Program-made: the position numbers and the translations under genes
DNA from: an uncultured Porphyromonas sp.
GTDB lineage: Bacteria; Bacteroidota; Bacteroidia; Bacteroidales; Porphyromonadaceae
DNA: 7,284 nucleotides
Assembly: GCA_900546675.1 (NCBI GenBank)
Contig: URDQ01000078.1
Span: 1 to 7,284, forward strand
Direction of reading: 5' to 3'
Part shown: one piece after another, positions 1-5,925 of the stretch
Layout of the letters: every line of letters begins with the position of its first letter
Position numbering within the stretch: the stretch's first letter is position 1
The notes under the pieces: model-generated
What the model was told of the DNA's origin: nothing
Seen by the model: the letters and a program-made list of their open reading frames with translations, nothing else
Database searches by the model: none

Positions 1-49
1 ACACAAGCTACGTCAGCACGACAATTCCACTCATCAAACGCTGTAACCC

Positions 50-92
50 CGATCTGTAGGGACGCACCGACGGTCTGCGTCCCTACAAATCG
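50..92. repeat. REP-like palindrome (GTAGGGACGCA family) downstream of fabD
   Basis: A perfect 12-bp inverted repeat, TGTAGGGACGCA at 55-66 and its complement at 76-87, encloses a 9-nt spacer. Four more pairs (50-53 with 89-92) extend it across a single C/A mismatch, giving a 16-bp stem. No T-run follows on either strand, so it does not look like a simple intrinsic terminator. Palindromes of the GTAGGG(A/G)CGCA type recur between genes in many bacterial genomes as REP-like elements; assigning this copy to such a family is inference from resemblance. It lies between the end of fabD and whatever gene lies beyond the left edge. Confidence 0.6.
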
Positions 93-104
93 TTACTCGT
101 AATG

Positions 105-112
105 CAAAGATA
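105..112 (-). promoter_or_regulatory. Candidate -7 promoter element reading out of the left edge
   Basis: The minus strand reads TATCTTTG, a full match to the Bacteroidota -7 consensus TAnnTTTG, starting just after the fabD stop codon. No TTTG lies at the usual 17-23 bp upstream; the nearest partial match is CTTG (137-140, about 24 bp away), inside the end of fabD. If active, transcription would start near position 98 and the 50-92 hairpin would form the very 5' end of the transcript. The downstream gene lies outside the window, so this stays tentative. Confidence 0.35.
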
Positions 113-114
113 CA

Positions 115-1005
115 TTAGATCGTTGCTAAGCTCTCACAAGTCACATCGCGAGCGATACGACCGATGAGTCCAGCTAAGACCTTGCCTGGTCCTAGCTCCA
201 CAAAGTGCGTAGCGCCATCGGCAACCATCGCCTCGACACTCTTCGTCCAGCGTACGGGAGCCGTGAGCTGAGCGATCAGATTGCCCTTGATCTCCTCCAC
301 ATCGGTATGCGGACGAGCATCGACATTTTGATAGATCGGGCAGATCGGTGTGGCAAAGGTTGTCGCCTCGATAGCACGCTGCAGACGCTCCTTAGCGGGC
401 TGCATAAGCGGTGAGTGAAAGGCGCCACCCACCTTGAGCGGTAGCGCACGCTTAGCCCCCGCAGCCTTGAGCAGCTCGCAAGCCTCAGCGATACCCTCCA
501 TCGTGCCAGAGATGACTACCTGACCCGAGCAGTTGTAGTTCGCTGGTACCACCACCTGACCAGAGATGCTGCGGCAGACCTCCTCGATCTTGTCGTCCGG
601 CAGTCCGATGATTGCTGCCATCGTCGAGGGGTGTGCCTCGCAAGCAGCCTGCATAGCGAGCGCACGCTCGGAAACAAGTCGCAGTGCATCGGCAAAAGGC
701 AAGGCGCGACTCGCAACTAGTGCCGAGAACTCGCCTAGCGAGTGTCCAGCGACCATATCTGGTGCGAAGGCCTCTCCGAGCGCCACGGTCATCGCCACAG
801 AGTGGAGGAAGACGGCGGGCTGCGTCACCTTCGTCTGCTTGAGATCCTCTTCGGTACCCTCAAACATGGTCTTGGTCAGGTCAAAGCCTAGCACTTCGTT
901 CGCCTCGGCAAAGAGCTTGCGTACCGCTTCGCTCTTCGTATAGATCTCTTGACCCATACCGACGAACTGTGCGCCCTGACCTGGGAATACAAAAGCTTTT
1001 TTCAT
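115..1005 (-). CDS. fabD: Malonyl-CoA:acyl carrier protein transacylase
   Basis: FabD moves the malonyl group from malonyl-CoA to holo-ACP in the cytoplasm, supplying the extender unit for type II fatty acid synthesis. The 296-residue length is normal for the family. Visible motifs, in order: the N-terminal FPGQGAQ (residues 7-13), the nucleophile elbow GHSLG with catalytic Ser89, the malonate-carboxylate-binding Arg114 (SERALAM), the catalytic His197 in GAFHSPLM, and the C-terminal VELGPGKVL loop. The ATG at 1005 directly precedes the conserved KKAFVFPGQ start, so the start is secure, though no clear Shine-Dalgarno sequence precedes it. Only 14 bp separate it from the pepD stop, so it is very likely the last gene of a flippase-pepD-fabD transcript. 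No other fab gene lies nearby in the window. It ends TAA. Confidence 0.96.
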   Translation of the reverse strand: MKKAFVFPGQGAQFVGMGQEIYTKSEAVRKLFAEANEVLGFDLTKTMFEGTEEDLKQTKVTQPAVFLHSVAMTVALGEAFAPDMVAGHSLGEFSALVASRALPFADALRLVSERALAMQAACEAHPSTMAAIIGLPDDKIEEVCRSISGQVVVPANYNCSGQVVISGTMEGIAEACELLKAAGAKRALPLKVGGAFHSPLMQPAKERLQRAIEATTFATPICPIYQNVDARPHTDVEEIKGNLIAQLTAPVRWTKSVEAMVADGATHFVELGPGKVLAGLIGRIARDVTCESLATI

Positions 1006-1019
1006 ACGTTCTTATCGAA

Positions 1020-2480
1020 TTAGATTAGTTCCAAAGCACGGACGAGCATGCGGTAGCTACGCTCCACAGAGGAGATGCTCACACGCTCATCAGGTGAGTG
1101 TGGGTGCTGGATCTCAGGACCGAAGGAGATCATATCCATATCGGGCATAACACCCTGTATGATACCGCACTCGAGACCAGCGTGCATCACCTTGACCGCA
1201 GGCTCCTTGCCGTAGACCTCCTTGGCGGCCTGACACATTACTTGCATAATGTGAGACTCAGCATTGGGCTGCCAACCAGTATAAGGTGCGTCAAACTCTA
1301 CGCGAGCGTCCATCAGTAGGAAGCAGCTCTCGATGCTAGAGGCGACCCACATCTTGCGTGAGTCACTAGAAGAGCGGACGAGGAAGCGGACAGAGATATG
1401 CCCCTCGCCAGCCTGTACCTGAGCTAGGTTTGACGAAGCTTCTACCGTGTCAGGGAACTCAGAGAGCATCGAGATGACACCATTCTGACAAGCATTCAGT
1501 GCGTGGATCAGCGCATCCTGTATCTCGTCGGGGAGGATCGTCTTAGGACGGTCACAACGCTCTAGAGAGACGGTGATGTGGTTCTCGATCCCAGCAAACT
1601 CCTTATTAAATAGCTCCTCGTAGTCAGATACCAGCTCCCAGAGCGCCTCGGTGTCGTCCTCCTTGACAGAGAGCAGAGCGACAGCTTCACGAGGTATCGC
1701 ATTGCGCATATTACCGCCATCGATCTCAGCGACTAGAGCGCCGCACTGTGCGACAGCCTCCTTGAGGAGACGCGCCATCAGCTTGTTGGCATTGGCACGA
1801 CCGAGGTGTATGTCCACACCGCTGTGTCCACCCTTAAGCCCCTTGATCGTAAGGCGTACGCCTATCTCGTCCTCGTCAGGCTCGTGGTTGTCTTGGTACT
1901 CTAAAGAGACATTGACATCGATACCACCAGCACAGCCGACGAAGAGATCACCCTCTACCTCGGAGTCTATGTTAAGGAGTATGTCCCCCTTGCTAAAGCC
2001 TGGCTTAAGACCATTAGCACCGTCCATGCCGACCTCCTCATCAATGGTAAAAAGCGCCTCGATGGGACCATGCTTGAGCGTGTCATCAGCGAGTACAGCT
2101 AGAGAGAAGGCGACTCCCATACCGTTGTCCGCACCGAGTGTTGTGCCATCGGCCGTGATCCAGTCGCCCTCTTGCATCGTTTGGATAGGATCGGTCTCGA
2201 AGTTGTGTACCTTGTCCGAGTTCTTCTGAGGAACCATATCTAGGTGTCCCTGTAGGGTAGCTACGGGGCGATCCTCTAGTCCTGGAGTGGCTGGCTTACG
2301 GATCAACACGTTGCCCACCTCATCTACATGGGTCTCTAGTCCTAGTCGCTTGCCCTCGGCAACGACATACTCCCTGACAGCCTGACAGTGGCCTGTGGGG
2401 CGGGGTATCTGTGTGAGATCATAGAAATAGCCCCATAGTGTGGAGGGGGCGAGCTTTTGGTAGTCAGCTTTGTTCATCAT
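1020..2480 (-). CDS. pepD: Aminoacyl-histidine dipeptidase PepD (M20 family)
   Basis: PepD is a cytoplasmic di-zinc dipeptidase of peptidase family M20, cleaving Xaa-His dipeptides such as carnosine and other unblocked dipeptides. All catalytic positions can be seen: metal ligand His79 and catalytic Asp81 in GHLDMVP, bridging Asp118 in LGADNGMG, general base Glu148 and metal ligand Glu149 in IDEEVGMDG, Asp172 in NIDSEVEGD, and C-terminal His461 in HPHSPDERV. His433 in HAGLECG probably contacts substrate in the dimer. The spacing matches known PepD enzymes almost residue for residue. The 486-residue length is typical. The first ATG (2480) overlaps the upstream stop as ATGA, implying translational coupling; the next codon is also ATG (2477), so the start may shift by one residue. 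In an amino-acid-fermenting anaerobe this enzyme would complete breakdown of imported peptides. Confidence 0.95.
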   Translation of the reverse strand: MMNKADYQKLAPSTLWGYFYDLTQIPRPTGHCQAVREYVVAEGKRLGLETHVDEVGNVLIRKPATPGLEDRPVATLQGHLDMVPQKNSDKVHNFETDPIQTMQEGDWITADGTTLGADNGMGVAFSLAVLADDTLKHGPIEALFTIDEEVGMDGANGLKPGFSKGDILLNIDSEVEGDLFVGCAGGIDVNVSLEYQDNHEPDEDEIGVRLTIKGLKGGHSGVDIHLGRANANKLMARLLKEAVAQCGALVAEIDGGNMRNAIPREAVALLSVKEDDTEALWELVSDYEELFNKEFAGIENHITVSLERCDRPKTILPDEIQDALIHALNACQNGVISMLSEFPDTVEASSNLAQVQAGEGHISVRFLVRSSSDSRKMWVASSIESCFLLMDARVEFDAPYTGWQPNAESHIMQVMCQAAKEVYGKEPAVKVMHAGLECGIIQGVMPDMDMISFGPEIQHPHSPDERVSISSVERSYRMLVRALELI

Positions 2481-3529
2481 AGCTTATTCTCTTTATTTTT
2501 TGAAGTGTCTTCCAGTGAGGAGGCACGTTTGTAGTGTCTATTGACTATTGGTAAGGCAAATATAGCAATAATCCCCGTAATAATGGTCCAGAGAGTCTGT
2601 ACAGCGTGGACTATCAAGGCAAAGTGTCCCGCCTCGGCTTCGCTCACGCCAAAGGCTGTCAGCGATATAATCACCGCATAGTGCCACGGACCGACACCCG
2701 CTGGCGTGGGGATAGCGACCATCAGCGTGGAGAGGACAAAGGAGGCAAAAGCGACTCGATGACCTAGCTCTGCCGTGAAGGTAAAGGCTCCAAATGTGAG
2801 ATAGAAGAAGTAGTAGTAAAAGAGCCACAGAAGTATCGTGAGTACGACAAACTGACCCCAAGCGCGCCATCCTCTTAGTGTCGAAGCGGCTTGCAGTACA
2901 GAGCGGAGCTTCTCTCGTACACGCTGCATAAAGCTACTCTTTCTAAAGCGATAGAGGACCAGCACGATGACGAGGAGTGAGACACCCGCTATCAGCCAAG
3001 CCGTGGTGTGGTCTGACGAAAAGAGGTCGCCTAAGCCATCCCCGAGCGTTAACCCCTGAGCGGCTAGGATCTGCGATATAGTCCCTGGCTGAAATAGCAT
3101 CATCGCCACGAAGAGTGCCACCACAACGACAGCATCTGAGAGACGATCTACTAGGATCGTGCCGACGGTTGTCGAGAGCGTATAGTCCTCTCGCTGCTTC
3201 ATCTCGGTACAGCGCCACACATCACCGGCACGAGGTATGACAAAGTTGACCGCATAGCTCCCGACGGTGATCAAGACTGGGTTGAGGGGTCGTGCTGGGG
3301 TCGTGTATAGAGGTCGCATCTGGAGGTGCCAGCGATAGCCTCGCGTGGCATTGCCCAGGAGTCCCATAGGTAGAGACAAGAGGAGATACTCGTAGCGCAC
3401 GCCATGCTGCAACAAGCGTAGCGTGTCTGCGAACTCTAGGTGGCGATAGAGATAGAACAGTATCGCTAGCCCTATGAGGAGTGGCAAGAAGTTCTTTAGC
3501 CACCATTGCCAAGAGTGTCTCGTCTTCAC
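2477..3529 (-). CDS. Flippase-like / UPF0104 (YbhN, LPG-synthase transmembrane domain) membrane protein
   Basis: This 350-residue polytopic inner-membrane protein belongs to the lysylphosphatidylglycerol synthase transmembrane domain (flippase-like, UPF0104/AglD) superfamily. Support comes from about eight hydrophobic segments, the signature PRAGDVWR (99-106) with its downstream V-DRLSD (127-132), and the late PTPAGVGPWH motif (274-283). Only the membrane domain is present; the C-terminal aminoacyl-transfer domain of MprF-type enzymes is missing, so lysyl-lipid synthesis is not implied. Relatives are thought to handle or flip lipid-linked molecules, but the substrate here is unknown. The C-terminal tail is charged and probably cytoplasmic. 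The start is a GTG at 3529 with GGAG just upstream; no in-frame ATG precedes it before a stop at 3560-3562. Its TGA overlaps the pepD ATG by 4 bp, making it the first gene of the flippase-pepD-fabD unit. Confidence 0.88.
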   Translation of the reverse strand: MKTRHSWQWWLKNFLPLLIGLAILFYLYRHLEFADTLRLLQHGVRYEYLLLSLPMGLLGNATRGYRWHLQMRPLYTTPARPLNPVLITVGSYAVNFVIPRAGDVWRCTEMKQREDYTLSTTVGTILVDRLSDAVVVVALFVAMMLFQPGTISQILAAQGLTLGDGLGDLFSSDHTTAWLIAGVSLLVIVLVLYRFRKSSFMQRVREKLRSVLQAASTLRGWRAWGQFVVLTILLWLFYYYFFYLTFGAFTFTAELGHRVAFASFVLSTLMVAIPTPAGVGPWHYAVIISLTAFGVSEAEAGHFALIVHAVQTLWTIITGIIAIFALPIVNRHYKRASSLEDTSKNKENKL

Positions 3530-3533
3530 ACTC

Positions 3534-3541
3534 CAAAAGTA
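3534..3541 (-). promoter_or_regulatory. Second candidate -7 element abutting the flippase start codon
   Basis: The minus strand reads TACTTTTG, matching TAnnTTTG, only four nucleotides before the GTG start at 3529. A near-match to the -33 box (TTTC) lies about 21 nt further upstream. If used, transcription would begin at or very near the start codon, giving a leaderless or almost leaderless mRNA. It also overlaps the GGAG that would serve as the ribosome-binding site, so the two readings compete. This may be coincidence. Confidence 0.25.
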
Positions 3542-3631
3542 CGAAAAAGAAGTTAGAGATTAGAAATCAGGGCTGACGCATTATAAATGGAAAGCGAATT
3601 CCTATTATGGTACACTGAGAAAGGTCGAAGC

Positions 3632-3665
3632 CAAATGTATTACAGTCGAGCGACTCTTGCTCAAT
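3632..3665 (-). promoter_or_regulatory. Candidate promoter for the flippase-pepD-fabD unit
   Basis: On the minus strand a full TAnnTTTG match (TACATTTG, 3632-3639) is preceded 22 bp upstream by ATTG (3662-3665), three of four bases of the -33 box TTTG. Transcription would start near 3625 and leave a leader of about 95 nt before the GTG at 3529. It sits just beyond the bidirectional terminator and the palindrome cluster, where a new transcription unit must start. The -33 match is imperfect and spacing is at the long end. Confidence 0.4.
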
Positions 3666-3667
3666 AG

Positions 3668-3706
3668 CTACGTGAGAAACGTCAATTCTCCACGTGGCAA
3701 TTTTTT
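3668..3706 (+). terminator. Terminator-like hairpin A with T6 tract (palindrome cluster unit 1)
   Basis: CTACGTGAGAA (3668-3678) pairs with TTCTCCACGTGG (3686-3697) across a 7-nt loop, with 11 pairs, one of them a wobble, and one bulged C. CAA and then six T residues (3701-3706) follow on the plus strand, giving the form of an intrinsic terminator. The minus strand has no matching T-run. Since no plus-strand gene runs into it, it may equally be a repeat unit without a termination role. Confidence 0.45.
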
Positions 3707-3711
3707 ATTCT

Positions 3712-3792
3712 CCACGTAGGCGAGGATCATTTCTTCGGACATATCATTTGATTCTTCCGAAGTTTTATTTCTCGCCTACGTGGGCATTTTTT
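3712..3792 (+). terminator. Large two-tier hairpin B with T6 tract (palindrome cluster unit 2)
   Basis: A perfect 13-bp inverted repeat (CCACGTAGGCGAG at 3712-3724, CTCGCCTACGTGG at 3771-3783) encloses a 46-nt interior. Inside it a second perfect 7-bp stem forms (CTTCGGA at 3733-3739 with TCCGAAG at 3756-3762). GCA and six T residues (3787-3792) follow on the plus strand. The shape suits a plus-strand terminator or a structured repeat element. Its role is unknown because no plus-strand gene precedes it. Confidence 0.45.
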
Positions 3793-3881
3793 AGTTTCCA
3801 CCGAGAGATTTGGGAATCCCTACGTGAGCATTCGCTCTTTCTGCCCAATGGGGGAGGAGGGGAGCTCAAGACGTAAACGAC

Positions 3882-3889
3882 TATCTTTG
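3882..3889 (+). promoter_or_regulatory. Possible plus-strand -7 element
   Basis: TATCTTTG matches TAnnTTTG on the plus strand, but no TTTG or close variant lies 17-23 bp upstream. A transcript from here would start near 3896 and end at the hairpin at 3994-4048, giving a non-coding RNA of about 150 nt. The reading frames in that interval are short and unconvincing. Weak evidence. Confidence 0.2.
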
Positions 3890-3993
3890 TATAGCATCTG
3901 CTATGAACTTACCTTACCGCCAATAGCTAACAGCCAACTATGCCACTATTTTGAAAACCCCACATATTCATTAGAAGACGTTTCTGATAAAAC

Positions 3994-4055
3994 AAAGCAG
4001 TCCCGCAAGGAGTCTACAGCGATGTAGTACTCCCTGTGGGACTGCTTTATTTGTA
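3994..4055. terminator. Strong bidirectional terminator after gldH
   Basis: AAAGCAGTCCC (3994-4004) pairs perfectly with GGGACTGCTTT (4038-4048). The stem continues inward with one mismatch (A4008/C4034) and one bulged T (4028), ending in CTACA/TGTAG closed by a GCGA tetraloop of GNRA type (4019-4022). On the minus strand the arm is followed by GCTTTGTTTTAT, and on the plus strand by CTTTATTTGTATTT, so both directions have a T-rich tail. Lying 18 bp past the gldH stop, it most likely ends the yitT-ricT-gldH transcript. Confidence 0.85.
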
Positions 4056-4066
4056 TTTATGTGGAG

Positions 4067-4555
4067 CTACTGCTCGGTAGCGACCCAAGCGATGCCGACC
4101 GTCTCGATGCCCGCTAGGGTTGCTTGCCCCGTTGCTTGCCTTAGCTTGATGGTGTAGAGTCCTGGGTGGGGTGGAGTTAGTGAGGCATTGACCTTATAGA
4201 GTTGCTGGTGTAGTGCATAACCCTCTCCAGCCCATACACCAGGCTCCTCAGCGAGCGGTAGTGTTATGGTTGTCGTAGCGCTCCACCCTAGAGCGGAGCG
4301 AAGCTCGATGGTGAGCGGTAGAGCGGTGTATGCGTAGCGACTGTTGTACCGCACGTAGAGGTAGAGTGTGTGAGGCGTCCGCGACTGCTCGACGAAGCTG
4401 TCGAAGGTGACACAATGCTCTGCAGACCATACGGCTCGTGGTAGCTCCTCCGTCTGCATCTGCTTCTGGTAAGCTGCATAGTGGCAAGAGCCAAGCGTCA
4501 GGACGGCCAGCAAAATTAGCCCCCCTACGATGCCCCCTCTGCTGGCTCTGCTCAT
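4067..4555 (-). CDS. gldH: GldH-family lipoprotein
   Basis: This 162-residue lipoprotein matches the GldH family, first described as needed for gliding in Flavobacterium but present in many non-gliding Bacteroidota. The N-terminus has basic residues, a hydrophobic stretch (residues 9-21) and a lipobox LGSC with the acylated cysteine at position 24. The next residues (HYAAYQ) lack an acidic surface-export signal, so a periplasm-facing anchor is more likely than surface exposure. The mature part shows the family pattern: LYLYVRYNSRYAY (residues 65-77), LPLAEEPGVWAGEG near the centre and the closing L-GIETVGI segment. The ATG at 4555 lies 27 bp after the stop of the PSP1-domain gene, and a strong terminator follows, making it the last gene of its operon. 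The GldH role outside gliding is not established. Confidence 0.88.
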   Translation of the reverse strand: MSRASRGGIVGGLILLAVLTLGSCHYAAYQKQMQTEELPRAVWSAEHCVTFDSFVEQSRTPHTLYLYVRYNSRYAYTALPLTIELRSALGWSATTTITLPLAEEPGVWAGEGYALHQQLYKVNASLTPPHPGLYTIKLRQATGQATLAGIETVGIAWVATEQ

Positions 4556-4582
4556 AGCTACAACTGATCTAGTCGTGGTGAA

Positions 4583-5887
4583 CTACTCCTCCTGAGGCTT
4601 CGTGCGTGGACGGCGCCGACGACCACCCGCCTGCGGCTTACGTCTCGGCCTACGATCGGGCTGCGTAGCGCCCTTCTCGCGCGAGTCGGATCTCTCCTGA
4701 GGCTCTTCGACAGCATTGGTCGCCTCCTCGGCACGGTCATTCGTAGGATTTTGGCTTTGCGCTATAGGAGCATTGGTGTTGCTGCGCTCTCTCTTCCGGT
4801 TTGTCTTGCGACGCTTACGCTTCTTCGGTTGGTCAAAGCGGTTGATCGCATTGTCAAAGAGTATGTCCTTAGGCTTCTTCGGAGCCTCCTGCTGGTCAGA
4901 AAGCGTCTCGGGTGTCTCGCCACGCTGGTTCATCTCTATAATCTCTTTAGCCCGCTCCACGGATATGGTCTCAGGCTCTTCGAGACTCTTAGGCGCTAGA
5001 CTATAAGTGATCTCTCCCGCTAGGAGGTCGCACTTATTAAAGTAGTAGGTGCCGCTCTCCGTCTCTAGGGGCGTACGACTCGATGGGAAAGCTTTCTTTG
5101 CCTCCATATAGACATCCACCTCGTAGTTGGTACAGCACTTGAGCTTGCCACACTGTCCGGTGAGCTTGAGCGAGTTTTGGGCTAAGTTCTGAAAGCGTGC
5201 TGCAGCGGTGCTGACAGAGTTAAAGCGTGAGAGCCAGGTAGCGCAGCAGAGCGCTCGTCCACAAGGTCCGATACCTCCGATACGCCCCGCCTCCTGTCTA
5301 GCACCTATCTGACGCATCTCCACACGTATGTGGAAGGCGTCCGCTAGAAGTCGTATCAACTTGCGAAAGTCGACTCGCTGATCCGCTATGTAGTAGAATA
5401 TGGCGCGCGTCCCGTCAGCCTGATACTCCACGTCGCCGATCTTCATATCTAGTCCTAGCGAAGTGGCTATCTCGCGTGACTCGATCATCGTCGGGTGCTC
5501 GCGTAGCTTGGCAGCGCGATAGTGATCCATATCGGCAGGTCGTGCCTTACGGTAGATCGCCTTTGCGTTGTCCACATACTGCTCGTCATGGTTGGCTCGT
5601 ATCTTTGTGGAGACGAGTGTCCCCGTGAGAGCCACCATACCGACATCGTAGCCACCGCTGTCAGCCTCGACGACTACATAGTCTCCTCGCTTGAGGTCGA
5701 GGTGATCCACGTTGCGGTAGTAGTTCTTGCGTGTATTTTTAAACTGCACCTCGACGATTTCTTGCTGCTGTACCCCATCGGGCAGATCAGCTAGCCAGTC
5801 AAAGGTCGAGAGCTTGCTACAGCGTGACCCTTGACCTTTGCATCGAGGACAGTCTATCTTATCTAGCAGGTCTGGTTTGTATTCCAT
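4583..5887 (-). CDS. ricT: PSP1-domain RicT/YaaT-like cysteine-cluster protein
   Basis: The product is homologous to RicT (YaaT) of Bacillus, a cytoplasmic protein that with RicA and RicF holds iron-sulfur clusters and modulates RNase Y-dependent mRNA processing. The PSP1 core runs from about residue 43 to 255. It has two matching C-x4-C-C clusters: GPCGRALCC (Cys209, 214, 215) and GQCGKLKCC (Cys246, 251, 252). Three extra cysteines lie at 13, 16 and 23. From about residue 335 a 100-residue low-complexity tail follows, with strongly basic patches at 354-369 and 412-431, plausibly RNA- or ribosome-binding. An in-frame TTG at 5890 directly precedes the ATG at 5887; the ATG is preferred, giving 434 residues. 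It lies 38 bp after the yitT gene and 27 bp before gldH. The Bacteroidota function is inferred from homology. Confidence 0.85.
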   Translation of the reverse strand: MEYKPDLLDKIDCPRCKGQGSRCSKLSTFDWLADLPDGVQQQEIVEVQFKNTRKNYYRNVDHLDLKRGDYVVVEADSGGYDVGMVALTGTLVSTKIRANHDEQYVDNAKAIYRKARPADMDHYRAAKLREHPTMIESREIATSLGLDMKIGDVEYQADGTRAIFYYIADQRVDFRKLIRLLADAFHIRVEMRQIGARQEAGRIGGIGPCGRALCCATWLSRFNSVSTAAARFQNLAQNSLKLTGQCGKLKCCTNYEVDVYMEAKKAFPSSRTPLETESGTYYFNKCDLLAGEITYSLAPKSLEEPETISVERAKEIIEMNQRGETPETLSDQQEAPKKPKDILFDNAINRFDQPKKRKRRKTNRKRERSNTNAPIAQSQNPTNDRAEEATNAVEEPQERSDSREKGATQPDRRPRRKPQAGGRRRRPRTKPQEE

Positions 5888-5925
5888 CAAATAGTTTCAA
5901 AATAAGGGGAGAGGAAGAGGGGAAA

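Larger units (their letters stand above)
3668..3832. repeat. Cluster of related CACGTG/CTACGTG palindromes
   Basis: Related short modules recur here: CTACGTGAG (3668-3676), CCACGTGGCAATTTTTTATT (3690-3709), CCACGTAGGCGAG (3712-3724), CTCGCCTACGTGG followed by GCATTTTTTAG (3771-3794) and CTACGTGAGCATT (3820-3832). The T6-bearing modules align as direct repeats (C, pyrimidine, ACGTGG, two or three bases, ATTTTTTA, then TCCAC), while neighbouring arms also pair as hairpins. The result is a compound of alternating palindromes about 165 bp long. It lies entirely within the spacer, carries no convincing coding sequence and resembles a REP or small MITE-like cluster. No transposase or obvious target duplication is visible. 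Confidence 0.55.

Noticed and set aside
566..943. Plus-strand frame of 125 codons opposite fabD
   Set aside because: Antisense shadow of a well-supported fabD; it is Ser/Ala-rich and has no promoter or motif.
1651..2229. Plus-strand frame of 192 codons opposite pepD
   Set aside because: It is a low-complexity Ser/Pro/Arg-rich shadow of a gene whose catalytic motifs are all intact on the other strand.
3646..3657. Short palindrome AGTCGAGCGACT as an operator
   Set aside because: Two 5-bp arms with a 2-bp gap are weak evidence, and no regulator gene or second copy is visible.
3668..3832. CRISPR array
   Set aside because: Repeat units are short, variable, in both orientations and unevenly spaced, with no unique spacers of constant length and no cas genes.
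3694..4027. Two overlapping short plus-strand frames (60 and 67 codons) in the spacer
   Set aside because: They are made of palindromic repeat sequence and the left arm of the terminator; no ribosome-binding site or motif supports them.
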